A program made the position numbers and the translations under genes. A stretch of 64,000 nt of DNA. Origin: Steromphala cineraria. Its lineage: Eukaryota; Mollusca; Gastropoda; Trochida; Trochidae. The DNA lies in contig OU744727.1 in the NCBI GenBank assembly GCA_916613615.1, positions 23,402,777-23,466,776 of the forward strand, given 5' to 3'. The notes under the pieces are model-generated. The model was not told the DNA's origin. It worked only from the letters and a program-made list of their open reading frames with translations, and did no database searches. Below, piece after piece: positions 22,869 through 36,400 of the stretch (position 1 is the stretch's first letter; each line of letters starts with the position of its first letter).

Positions 22869-22929
22869 CCTTGACCTGTGTCCCCCCTTCCTTTTGCAGC
22901 TAAGTGACTGACCTCATCCAAAGAGCTTG

Positions 22930-23660
22930 AACTGATTTAATAGTTCGATATTGTTCCTGATATTCATCCCAGGGGCTTACATCTGATATACTTGTATACT
23001 TATACTTAATAGGAGCTGGTAACCAATTAAATCAAGATTATTCCTGAAATGCAGCACAGGAGTTGGAAACCATTTGAGTAGCCAATGATGGTTTCTAGGT
23101 AACTCAACAGGAGCATGTAACAGATTTAATGGTCGGTGATTGTTCCTAGTGTGCTTCATGGGAGGCGGTAACAGATTGAAAAGTCAATGTTGGTCCTTGG
23201 TTTACTTCAGTGGAGCTCTTATCTGAACAGAAGTCAGTAGTAGTTCCTGATATTCATTACAGGAGCTTGTAACTGATGGGATTGTCAGCGATTGTCTATA
23301 CTTCACAGGAGCTTTAAACTGATTATACAATAGGTAATTCCTCCTAAAAATTCATCCTAGGAACTGGAAACCAATTGTAAGCCAATGATCCTTTCAATTA
23401 CCCTTTACAGGAACTGATTTACTAGTTGATTATTGTTCCAATAATTCATCATCAGAGATATCAATTAAATAGCCAGTGATGGTTCTGAGAGACTTCATAA
23501 GAGCTGGTAATTGATTGGGTAATCTATGGTTGTTTCTGATATTTATCAAAGAAGCTGGTTCCTGATTGGATAGTCAATGAGCCAATGAAGGATTTAATTA
23601 TACTACACAAGAGCTTGTAACTAATTGAATAGTCAGTGCTGGTTCCTTTGCACTTTCAGA
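22930..23660. repeat. Degenerate minisatellite in probable 3' UTR
   Basis: About 14 imperfect units of roughly 45-55 bp share the pattern ACAGGAGCTGGTAACTGATT, then AATAGTCAGTGATGGTTCC and TGATATTCATC. It starts about 60 bp after the stop codon of the unknown gene, so it is probably transcribed. Confidence 0.65.
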
Positions 23661-26600
23661 GCATAAATATGACAAACCCTTTACTTTCTCCTGATTTACT
23701 CAATTTCACTCTTAAAATGTGTTTTAAGGTGTTCAAAATATTCAAATTTTCAGTGAGGAAGATTTTACTTTTGAACATAACATTTAAAATAAAGCTTTTG
23801 CCATACATCAAGAGGTACCAAAAACTCAACACAAGGTAACTGTTTCTCACAGAAGTAGTTCGTAACAGTTTATGGTATAGATGATCATCTAATTACATGT
23901 ACTTTATTTGGTTCTGGCATATAAATTCCCCAGATTTCTTCCTGCAGAGGTAGGTCGTTAAAGTCATCAAATCCATCTGTAACCTCTGTTATTTTAAGTG
24001 CAGTTCTTGTGCTAGAAATGAGATGGCTGATTGAATGCAATTGTAAACTTTTATGAACAATTTCGTGTTTTGTTGAGCTCAGTTGCAGCAAAAATACACA
24101 ATGGTCCATTTAACACCCACTATTTGTCGAATATGATGTTACTTCAAGTGAGTGGACCATGAAATCTGATCACAACAGTACCTAGCAGTCCATTTTGTTG
24201 AAGATTGGTTGTATCTTAATCTAAAAATACCTATTAACTGTTGTAGTCCCTGTTTTGATTTAAAAGGCTGACTGACTCACTTCTCATACTTCACATATTT
24301 CATGTACGAGAAATTCTTTTGTATGTGAGTTTTGTTTAAAAAAATGTATTTGTATTGAAGGGGAATTGTAAAACAGACATCCTTTAGATTTCAATGCAGT
24401 CTTTTTTCGTGGACGAGAAATTCTTTTGTATGTAGGATTCGTTTAAGAAAAATGTAATTCTGTTGATTTCAATGCAGTCTTTTTACCAACAATTAACAAA
24501 GTGCTAAGGTGCTTATACATCTCGAAACTTATTATCTTGTCTTGTGTCTTATCCAGCAAAGAATAAAGCGATCGGTTTATGGCTATTGAGCTTGTTATCA
24601 TTGAATGTGACATTATGCTCTTTTCATCCTTATCATATCTAACATGTCATTGCAAGGGTAAAGGCATTACTTGGAAAGTAGATCTTGAAGTAAATGATGG
24701 CATTTGCTAATCTTTTGGTTTATCTCCAGTTTTATAGTTCCAAATTGGTTAAATCATGTTAAATCAGGTTACAACATAAATGGATTATGTAAATATGTAT
24801 CCTTTCATAGGCAAATCTCAAATTATTTTGAAATCAAAATCCACTAGCTGAGTGTTTGCAAAGAACTTATTAATTATCATATAATTCAATTCAATTTTTA
24901 TCAAGAATAGGATATGAGAACATATAGCTTCACCTTATTGTTTGGACATTTTTAATGAGACATATTTTATGAGTGCTTCTTTACTAGGCAACAACCATTA
25001 CAAGTTGTCTTTTAGATGGATGTTTGTTTTTTCATTTTGTAAAACTGGTCTGTGTTAGTCTAAGATCAGTTGTAACCCAAATCACAACAGGTTGTAAATA
25101 TATTGGTTTGGAGTGCAACTGATGTTGTGCAATTGTTTAGTGTATTCAGTGAAAATGACAACCTTCCATAGTTTAAAGTAGCATAGCCGTCAAATGATTC
25201 TGCATTTAAGTTCATCAATTGAGTGTTGAAATATGAAATGCCATGCAAGATGTTTCTTCAAATGTTTCATTTCTGTAAAATTTTAAAATGGTAATTTGCA
25301 ACAGGGGTATCATGTCAACCGAGTGACAATTTTATAACAAGTATCTCTCCAAACTTCTTATAGCTGCTTCACCAAGTTTGGTTTCATTTATGTAATCTAA
25401 ATGTCGATGGAGTATGCAATAAGAATTTTCTCAAAGTGTTCATTGATAAGAGATGCATAATAATTTGCGATGTGTGGCAATTGCTCTGTATATTTTGTAA
25501 AACAAATTTTCAGTTGTGGGATATTTAAATGTTGTTTTCACAATAAATTAAGCTTTAGTACATTTCATACTGTAGGATTCGAAAGACAAGTACTCATTTC
25601 AAGCTAAACAAAAAATTTGAAAACTAAAAACTTGAATTTTTTCTTGCAGGCCCAATAGTATTAATAATGTGATTTGCATGAAAGTTGCCAACAGGCTTCA
25701 GGTTGTGCTTAGGTGTTTTTGCAAACATAGCAGCCTGATTATAAGAAATTGAACATGATTGGTTTAAATGAATACTTGTTACTTTGTTTCTCATTGAGTT
25801 TACATCATGAACAGATCTGAAAATGGTTATAGATTGAGGAACTGTTAACCATTTAATCTTATTGTCATGTTTTTGGTAAATTATTTATTGTTGCTGTAGA
25901 GGAAAGTGTTATTAGCCAATCAACATCATGTTGTCATTTTGTATTATTTTGAACGATTATGTCACTAATCAACAAACTTAATGTTTGATATATCAAATGT
26001 CTTCATCAACCATTATGAAAAATTATGATATATTTCAGTTTAATAAATATTACAAATCATGAAATGGGTTTCCATTTTTTTCTTACAAGGAAACATCAGG
26101 CCTGATAAGCGAAAAAGGGGAAGTTATTTGAAGTTGAAGTTGAAATCTTTACTTAGTGAAGGCAAGATAAGTTAAAATGATAAATACTTCTCAATATTGG
26201 TTATGTCAAAATACAATTTTCTACAAATCCCAAACAAGCTACAGTAGAACTCGGAAAGAGCAACAAAAACAGATATATATAGTGAACAAATTTTTAAGTC
26301 CCGTCAAAAGCCCTATGCATGGCGGCCAAACACGAGTAGTGAACACCAGATTGTCGAACTAAATTCTATGGTCCCTTTGGGTTCATTATATCCTTAGAAA
26401 TATAATTTTAAAAACTCTGCTTCTGCCCTTATATCCTTATGTTTCACATTTCTTAGTTCACAGGTCCACTATAAAAGCCCCTCTACACACAAAAGTTTAA
26501 TTAAAACAAGTGAGTGAGTGCTTAACGCGGCTCTTGCAGTATTTCAGCCATCAGCAGCGACAGAATTAAAACAAAAACTCAAAATTGTTGTTTACTTTTA

Positions 26601-26839
26601 TTTTCTTCAGATCTGACTGATCTTTACTTTATACATGAACAATGGTTACAAACAAATGCAGTCAGTAATGAACTAGTACACAAAGGAGCGCAGCGTGCGT
26701 TGTGCAACAAGCCAAGATGACATCCCACGCAGACAAGAGCGCCAACCAACCATACACAATCACATCACCTAGAGGATTTTTTAACAATCTGGAACCATAA
26801 TAACATGAAAATGGAATAGTGCAATTAAGTACAGATGGC
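23661..26839. other. Intergenic or 3' UTR, AT-rich
   Basis: No exon is visible. AATAAA occurs on the + strand at several places (about 23788, 24562, 25541), any of which could end the upstream gene. A short tandem duplication lies at about 24303-24490; both copies read ACGAGAAATTCTTTTGTATG, then a poly-A-like run, then TTTCAATGCAGTCTTTTT. A reversed SINE tail lies at 26508-26570 (GTGAGTGAGTGCTTAACGCG, then GCAGTATTTCAGCC). Confidence 0.4.
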
Positions 26840-26845
26840 TTTATT
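26840..26845 (-). promoter_or_regulatory. Candidate polyadenylation signal of FIP1L1
   Basis: TTTATT on the + strand is AATAAA on the - strand, about 580 bp past the FIP1L1 stop codon. Another AATAAA lies near 26594. Which one is used cannot be told from sequence alone. Confidence 0.35.
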
Positions 26846-27427
26846 TGCAGGATCTTGTTCAAAGTTTAAAGTGAAATGAAAATTTAATACAATTACATAT
26901 TAACTCATTAACAGTAATGCTTGGCATATCTGTTTAACATTAGGAAAAATTATTATAATATAAAGTGTAAAATTTGAAAAAAAAAAGATTCATCATTGTT
27001 GTTATAGCAGTAATATTCTTATAAGACAGTGATGATGCATTTCAAGTATGACTATCTCAATACTTGCAAAAACAACCAAAATTCTGCAACAAGAAGTTAA
27101 GATTTGACCATCACAAACATTAAACCTTTATAAGCACCAATATTATTTCAAAATTTAATCTCAATGAACTTCCAGATTTACAATCCATGCAAAGAAAACT
27201 TTTCACTTAGGCAGTGGTGGATTCAGGGTTAACCCTTTTGGAAGTTTCTAAAATAGCCTGAAAAAAGGACCCCCGGATCCATCATTGTCAGGTCAAGCTT
27301 CTTAATAATCTCTGCTATTATTTCAAAGTGAAGTCAATCTCTGCTCTTATCCCTATGTGAAGTTAAATCTTTGCTCTTATCCCTGTAAAGTTTGATCATT
27401 GAAGTCCCTATGAAGTGAAGATAAAGT

Positions 27428-30400
27428 TCACTCTGCCTTGTCCCCCTCGTCAGCTGTAGTGACCGAGTCTCCTTCCTCATCCTTGTCGCGACGCTTCTTG
27501 CTCTTCCTGTGCTTCGAGCGGTGATGTTCGTCTTCTTCGTCTCGGTGTTTTCTGTAACACAAATACATGGTGGTTAATTGTGATTAAAACAAGTGCCCAA
27601 AGCAAGGCTTAATCAATGTATAAATGATGTATGCCAGTCTGGAACCTGGTAGCTATTTGAAGGTGCTGTTTTTCTTTTTCCATTTTAATATTACATGTTT
27701 CTTTTCAAGCTTATTTCATTCACTGACATAGCCCACAACAATCTAGATTACAATAAAATGAGGCCTTTCTATGCCAGCTCTTTAGCATTCTTTACCTGAA
27801 CTTGGCAATCCAATCAGCTACCTCCAAAAACATGTTGATTATGACCCTGTTTTAGCCATCTTTGTCAGCAAGACATTTCTCACACTCACTCATTCACATA
27901 AGATTAACCTAATTTATCAAACCTTTTTTGCGTGACTATATATGCATACTGTACCTGAACTTAAAATTAGAATCAAAGATTATTACTTTGACATTATTTG
28001 AGCCAATTATCAGAGCAAGACATAACTAAAGCCTTTGCTAAACACTTGAAGACATGCTTACTTTGTCATTCTGTTGGGCTAGCTCTTCAGCATACTCTAT
28101 CAAACTTTAAAGTTTCACCAGAAATCCTCTCTAAATACTAATTGCTACCAATAGCTGTTTACATAATTATGTGTACTGCAGCAAGGCTTCAATTAGCAAA
28201 TCACAGAAAGTTCAAACTGTTGGGAGTAATTCTTTGCATGGAGTGTTACAGAATGAATTTAGATACTGGATTAGATTTCAAAGAAGCATATGTATGAAGG
28301 TGGTCCCTATTATCATGGGGCTTATTGTTTCACCTGTATATTTCCCTCTAAAGAAGTACAATCTAATTATTGTTTCTTGTTTTTAAACTCTGCACATATG
28401 TCCCTCCAAAATATGTAAATTAAACTTCTATCTATGGAAAATATATTTTTGGACATAGATTTTAAAAATCTAATCTGTGTGATGTATTTAATCCGAAGTG
28501 TCCCTATTATCAAGGTAACTAATTAGTATATGATAAATTAATTATTCTATGTAGATATAATTACCAATTAAAGATTATTATTTACCAATTGAATGAAAAT
28601 TGATTTGATATTAGGATAGTAAACACAATATTTGCAAAGCTGTAACAAGAACATTCTAATAAAAAGACACCTTGTCACAGTTTTACCGACAGCCATTTTT
28701 GGTAAGTGATTTGAACACTATCTTAACAAAATGCCATTTTCACAATTAAATTATATATATAATTTTCAAGTTACATTGCTCCTGAAAAGTGAGATCATTG
28801 TTTTCACGTAAGTTGTTCCTATACATTGAAAAGAGAATGTTGCAATCTATTTTGAGCTCATTAATAACCTACTTGAATATGGCGAAAAAGTTATAATTTT
28901 AGGGTTTGTGTCTTATTTTCGCAGTAAATGTAATTCTTAATTCAACATCTTTGAAACCATCAATACATTTTCCTTTCATACATTTCTTTTTGTTATCTAT
29001 CAAACTATTCACATACAAAATTAAAAAAAATCTCGGACAATATTTCGTGAAGACAGGATTGTTTTTTTAACTAATTGCACAAGCAGTTAATATTTCATAA
29101 ATGAAATTATACTCATTTTTTCAGATCACTGAAAATGTGAGAAAATATTACTGAAAATTTGAACAAATGTTTTTCTAGATACCTCGGTATTTAGTTTATT
29201 CATTTATGATGTGCTTTGCAAATATAAATATTCCTTGTAGGTATTGGAGACTTAAATGAGTATACCACGATAATAGGGTTACCACGATAATAGGGTCACT
29301 AGCCAAATGTTAAAATCAAAATAGAATAAAAGTTTCCAAAAACCTTAATGAATACTTATATCCTTTGAGGCAATACCATTATGCAAATCCAATCACCTTT
29401 ACAAAATTATCTAGCTACTTTCAAAGTAAATTCAGAAGACCATCACCTGTGTTTATCATCTCAACGAAGAACATAGCATACAAGAACTGATTCTAAACTA
29501 AGGATATCATCACAAAAATAGTAACTGTCTCAAACCATACAAAACAGAAGACAATTAACAACAAATGAAAGTCACCTGCGTGTTCTGTGTTTATCATCTC
29601 TATGACGGGAATCTTCCCTCTCAGTTGACCTTGACCTTCTCCTGTCCCTGTCCCGTTCCCGGTCCCGTTCCCTGTCTCGGTCTCGCCCTCGGTCCCTGTA
29701 GGACTCCCTCTCTCTGTCTCGCTCCCCACGCTCTCGTTCACGATCCCGTTCTCGATCGCGATAGTAATTGTCTCTGCTGAAATAGGAGGAAAACATTGAA
29801 CTAAATATGAAACCTCAACTCCAATCCTGCTAAAATTCAACAAATGCACAAAAAAAACTTCAGTTTTACTCATTGTTTTTCTTAAGATTTTCTGATATTC
29901 ACAACTATCAATGCGTGGATAATCAAAAAGATTAACTCAATCAGATTGCCAGAAAAATAATAACAGGGTATATATTAGAGCAAAATGCAGAGATATATAC
30001 GCTGAGGAAGCAGGACATGGCAAAAAGAGCTTTGAGTAAAATCCCACAATGGCTATTGGAGAAGATAAATATACTCTGACGGATCAGGATGATGACAACA
30101 CAGATGACAGTGGATGATGACCACAAAGCAAGGACTGATTCAAGTGGTTTGGTGAACGGTGTGACATGCCTGCCACCTACCTATCCCTCCTATCTCGCTC
30201 CTGTCTATAATCTTGCTCACTCCCAGAACTGCAAGAGAACAGATGCCAATTATCTCAGCAGACTGTTCAAAAGGCTTTGTTCATTCAATAGCTTATGAAT
30301 AGTTCAAAGATTTTGACAATGAATCATTCATAATAACTGTTGAAATCTTCCATGTATATTACACCAGCTTCGTCCAATTTTGTTTACTTGTAAACAGTAA

Positions 30401-33400
30401 ACCAGTAGCAAATGATCCTGTAAAATTACATGTAATATGGGCCATGGCCCTGAAAACTGTCTACTATATATATATATGCCAATGAGTGTTATTCTGATTT
30501 TTTTCAGATTGAGAAAAGTATTCTCATCACTCCAGTTACACATCACTTTGGTCATTTTCATGGAATAATACTTCAGACGTTTCTTTCAAGAGGCTACTCG
30601 AGTTATTCATTAGGTGGTTACCTCTGTTATAAGAGGACTTTCTGTAATTTGAATACAGAGTTTTGTTAGTTGAAAGAGATAGATAATTGTCATAAAAGCT
30701 GGGTTTGTTTAAAAAAGAGCACAAAAAATTCTCCTGAATCTTTTGAAAAGACGATCTCCATTACCTGTGTGATCCACAAATATACTACCCATCAAAAATT
30801 CTGAATCATGTATAAATGAAGCCATTTATTTTACTCATAGGTTCAAATGTAGCAAATGCTGAAAATTCAAAACCTTTCAAGTTATTGTTAAAACTTCTGT
30901 ATCTTAAAATCAAATCTAAACCTTTAAAACATTACAGATTTGAGTATATTCAAAAGCATTGAACAGGCAAACTAGCCTTTTGATATACGTGCATTTCATC
31001 CTTTAATTGTTTGCAGTCACATCCTCCTGATTTCTGGAGATGTTTTTCTTTTATGGAAGCATGGGTATATATATGGCTCTATCTACACTAATGAGTTTTA
31101 CCTTTTGACAGTGGTATATTTCTTGAAAGATAATATTGATATATTGATATTGTCACTGCAATGTTTTTTTTTCCAGCACCATGAATATGTGGCCCACTTG
31201 CTGCAGAGGTTAACTAGAAAGTGTTTTTACCCGTAAAACAGATGTCTCCCCCTTCCTCAAATGCTCCAAACCTCTAAACAATACTATCATAAAGCACCAT
31301 TAATGTTCTCTGTATAATTCAACTTGAATAAATAACCTATCAACTCCACAATTGTAGCAAACAAAATATTCAAAATTCTAAATGATTTGATGCTGAAACC
31401 CTTGAAGTCCAAATTGTTGCCATGGAAATAAAAAAAATAAAAAATCTATAACCTCCAAAAGGCACATCTACATGAGATGGAGAGACAGTATACCAAGTTT
31501 GGTGATGATCGGTCACAAAGTTTTAGAGATATGCTCCGGAAACGAAATGGGAACGCCGATGCCAACGCCAACGGGAACTCAGCTAAAACCAATATGTCTC
31601 CCGAACCTTCGGGGGGAGACATAATGATGGCAAGTAGAAGCATTGCCACAATTAAGGGTTAAATACTGCTGATCATCTTTAGTATTGGTATGACACCAGA
31701 AATACATGAAAATATCATATTCTAATGGAAATATTACAATTTACAAATTGCAATAACCTTGCTTTATTCTGCATTTCAATGTCATCATAAGTATGTGCAA
31801 CTTGGGTATTTTCATTTAAGGCAATTGTTATACCAATGAAGATGTAAAAACCTTTTTACCGAATACAAAAAGGAAGCAAATGTTCAATAGAATGTTTACA
31901 TAATGTTAGAGAGATGAATGTACAAGGTGAGGTGAGGTGAGATGGGGTTTATCGCCGCTTTCAAGAGTATTTCACTTATATCGCGGCTGCTAGTATTATT
32001 GCAGGGAGAAAGCCCGCAGCACTATTGTGGCTATGTGTTGCGGTGAAACCTGCGAGCATCGGCTGGAACTAGCAACCATGGGTGGTACTGCACTGAAATT
32101 CAGTGTAGCATTGCACCCAAACCTGACTGCGTGTAGAACAGTTCTCTACTGCTGACAAAGTTGCCGAGCCCCTGGCGGGATTCGAACCACGGACCTCCTG
32201 ATCCGAAGCCGAACGCGCTAACCACTGCGCTATCCCGCCCCGATGAATGTACAAAAAGACACACAACAAAAGTGTTATACAAAGAAGTTCTAAATAAAGT
32301 GTAGTCATGATAATAGCCTTCTATCATTTTGGTACATTGGCGTAGAAAAAAAAGATTTGTCGGTTTTACCTTCCAAAATCAGACTCAGGACTTCTTTCTC
32401 TGTGTCTCTCAGGCCCATACTTCCATCGTTCGTCATAACTGAAAAATTAATTTGCATATAAGACAGCAGCATTTCCTTTACCTTACATTTTTTTATATTG
32501 ACAACCAACGCAACTGTAACATTTCAATATTTATTATATACACAAGTTTGGCGTTATGGGGAATTCTCAATGAGCTATTTAAAACAAGCATGGGGCCAAT
32601 TTGGTGCTAAATGATATGGATGCCAAATTGGTGATATATGAACGGTAGTACACAGCCAAGCATTGACCATGCCCAGAGCATTGGGACCAAAGCTGGCATG
32701 TATTCTGAGTCTCAGAAGTCGTCCAGTTTTGGCTACTATTAATTACAAGGAGCTGTAGTACACAGCAAAGCATTGACCATGCCCAGAGCATTGGGACCAA
32801 AACTGGCATGTATTCCGAGTCTCAGAAGTCGTCCAGTTTTGGCTACTATTAATTACAAGGAGCTGTAGTACACAGCAAAGCATTGACCATGCCCAGAGCA
32901 TTGGAACCAAAGCTGGCATGTATTCTGATTCTCAGAAGTCGTCCAGTTTTGGCTACTATTAATTACAAGGCAAAAGTGAGCGCGGCTCACATACCCCCGC
33001 CTGTAGTTTGACCGCCTTCACGTAACATTAATTTGAAAATTTATGAAAATTACTCGTTGAATGATTATGACTTAGAGCACAATGATCTTGCAACCCTAAA
33101 AACTATTTCACTTCAAAACATCCCCGGCTATGTAGTTTTTGAATAAAATTCTGGGACCCCTGGAATTACCCCTAAAAGGCACAACAGCACTATACAGTCG
33201 AACCTTGTTTTGGTTACAGGTGAAAATCGTCCGGATAGCAAATCGTCCGGTTAACTGGGTCATTTTTCTTAAGAAATATAGACACATTGTTTGAAAAATC
33301 TTTGTCCTTAAGGTGAGATTTATGGATATTCGGAGTCTGGGTATCCGAGGTTCGACTGTATACTTCCATACCAAATTTGAAGTGTGCAAGTCATTTGGTC

Positions 33401-36400
33401 TTTATATATGCTCCGCAAAGAAGAAAAAGTAAAAAAATTTGACCGTTTTTGGTCAAAATTTCAAAAATTATTTGGACCATTGAGCTGAAACCCCTAAAAG
33501 GCACCACAGCACCATATAGGCTACTTCCATACCAAATTTGAAGTTTCTAAGTGGTATAGTTTTTGAGTAATGCTCCGGAAACGAGACAAAGTCCAAAAAT
33601 CGGACCGCTTTTGGTCAAAATTTCAAAAATTATTTGGACCATTGAGCTGAAACCCCTAAAAGGCACCTCAGCAGCATATAGGCTACTTCCATACCAAATT
33701 TGAAGTTTCTAAGTGGTATAGTTTTTGAGTAATGCTCCGGAAACGAGACAAAGTCCAAAAATCGGAACGTTTTTGGTCAAAATTTCAAAAATTAGTTGGA
33801 CCATTGAGCTGAAACCCCTAAAAGGCACCACAGCACCATATAGGCTACTTCCATACCAAATTTGAAGTTTCTAAGTGGTATAGTTTTTGAGTAATGCTCC
33901 GGAAACGATTTCGGACGGACGCACGGACACACGGACGCACGGACGGACACGCGGAGCGCTATATACCCCCGACTACGTCGTAGCGGGGGTATAACAAGGA
34001 GCGGTAGTTCACAGCCAAGCATTGACCATGCCCAGAGCATTGGGACCAAAGCTGGCATGTATTCTGAGTCTCAGAAGTCGTCCAGTTTTGGCCACTAATA
34101 ATTACAAGGAGCGTTAGTACAAAGCCAAGCATTGACCATGCCCAGAGCATTGGGACCAAAACTGGCATATATATAGTCTGAGTCTCAGAAGTTGTCCAGC
34201 TTTGGCTACTGTTACGTAAATGAAGGGTAATACACAGCCAAGCATTGACCATGCCCAGAGCATTGGGACCAAAACTGGCATGTATCCTGCGCCTACAGAA
34301 GTTGTCAAGTTTTGGCTACTGTTACAGAAATTAAAACGGTATTATTACAATGGTGAGTGGAGGGGATGAATTATCATCCATGGTGATAAATAAACGCCAC
34401 AATGAAATGGAACGGTTGGAAATAGGTTGCAAGCATATCATGAGAATACCCCAAAACGAACCTTGCATAGAAGGTCAAATATCTTAAGACAATGAAATTA
34501 AAGTAGGACCTTATTTAGTAATATAAAGTTAAACCTAATGTTATTGAACATTTGAATACAAAAGTTTTTAGGTAATACAACAAGCACTGAAAAAGAAAAA
34601 AGAAAATCTAAAAAGTAATTAGATCTTATTTTAGTATCAGTAACAACTTTTTGCCTCAGAAATAGTCTTACAAAAGTCCAATGCTAAAATAAAAGTGTAT
34701 CCAGATAAACCTCCTTAATTCTGTCTCAAAGTATGTCAATTACCTTTAATTAACACTGAGGTTTTAACACCCTGACACACAACTACCACACATCAAACAC
34801 TGCACTACTTAAAATACACCTCTTAGGCTGATTGTGATTAGCGCCACTTGGACAAAATTTCATAAATTTTTGTTTTTACAGTTTCACTGAAGCCAAAACT
34901 GGGAAAATCTGATGTTAAGGAACACAATCCAAATTTTGGTCCAAACCCTTGGGCATTGGCCACTCTTGCAAATGTACTATCATTGTTTCAGACCACTATT
35001 TTCTTCCTACATGAGGCTTGAACCCAATTAGCTCCATGCTTGTGTTTGAACACTGGTTTCTGTAAGGATAAAAGATGAGGTGTAGACTTACTTGGAGTAG
35101 TTCTGGTGGTGGTTGTCGCTGTAGTTCTGTTGGTAGGTGTTACTGTTGAAGTTGAACCCGGGAGGGGGCTGACTGAATGCTGCAACAGAGAGAACATTTT
35201 ATGTACGCGTAAAAGAGTGTGTAGAAAAGCGCACACTCTGTCAGAAGACAAAAAGTGAAGCTATTCGTAAGTGCTACAAGTGCAAAAAGATTTGTTACAG
35301 TATTAAAAGCAACTGTTCAGTCTTATAAATAATTTGTCAATTTATGAATATTGCGTCAATACATGTATATTGGATATTTTTATTAACAGTCTACGTATTG
35401 AAGTACAGCTGAAATTTCTGTAGATTTATCAAATAAACAAGATGAGGATCGAAAGTTGATAGGACAGAATCTTTAATGCTCTCAAGGAAATAGCATTTTA
35501 ACAAATTCTCATTGAGTTAGCAGAGCAATATCAGTTATTCATGATTCTATATTTGTATAACACCACTCACGATCATATTGTTCCGACCCATAGGACACAA
35601 CAGGAGGGACTGTTACACCTGGTGGTGGGGGCACACCTAGATCAAAATAAACAGTTTTCGTAATTATAAGAAAATTTATATAAACCACATATTGTGATAA
35701 GACATGAGACCAAAAGCATATTCGCCTTTAATGGCTGAAATATTACCAAAGTGGTGCTAAAAACTCTCACCCAAAAAGCCAAGAAAACAACATCTGCAGT
35801 CACTTGAAGAAGGGGCAAGAATTGGCCCAGAAACGTTGTGAATAATTAATAAAGAAGTTGTTATCCATAACATTCGTCTTGTATGCATTGAACCTATCAT
35901 AGTTTTAAGGGACACTTCATATAAAAACACAAAATACACAATCCAGCAAACCCCATCCTGCATGATAAGTGAATTTTGGCCTGATTTGATTTGGCTTTTG
36001 TTTTAGGTATAAAAAAGACAGATTATCTCTTTGCCAATATTTGATATTTTTATTTTTATTTTGTAAAGCAATACAGACCTGGGGGTGGTACTCCCGGGGG
36101 TGGGGGCATCCCTGGGGGAGGCATGGAGTAGTCTGGCATGATTGGAGCCATCCCAGGGGGCGGCACATTGGTGGGTGGGAACTTCCGGCTGGTTAAAAGT
36201 AAAGGTAAAGATTAGAGAAAAGTTTTTGGTAAAAATGTATGGATAACATTGACTTAGACTATCATTCAATGGTTGAGAATATTTTATTTGATATTACAGT
36301 GCATGTTACATTTGGCAAACTAGCTGGCTGATTTTTGGGAAGTATTTCACTAAAATTATTGTTCTGTAAAACAGCATTGGCATAAAAAGGGTTAAAGCAT

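Larger units (their letters stand above)
32640..34330. repeat. 110-bp tandem array split by an insertion
   Basis: Units of 110 bp read ACACAGCCAAGCATTGACC, then ATGCCCAGAGCATTGGGACC, AAAACTGGCATGTATTC, CTCAGAAGTCGTCCAGTTTT and GGCTACTATTAATTACAAGG. Three units lie left of the element at 32971-33993 and three more right of it. Repeating Trp/Cys-containing frames on the - strand come from this repeat and are not protein. Confidence 0.85.

Noticed and set aside
29565..29780. + strand frame rich in Pro, Cys and Leu
   Set aside because: It is the antisense of the Arg-Asp-rich FIP1L1 exon at 29576-29776.
30089..30298. + strand frame of 69 codons
   Set aside because: It overlaps the FIP1L1 exon 30181-30228 in antisense and has no support of its own.
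32170..32241. Functional tRNA gene
   Set aside because: It has A and B boxes but is the head of a SINE bounded by target-site duplications, and no full cloverleaf closes.
32069..32327. - strand frames of 75-79 codons
   Set aside because: They lie in the tRNA-derived SINE and carry no independent protein signal.
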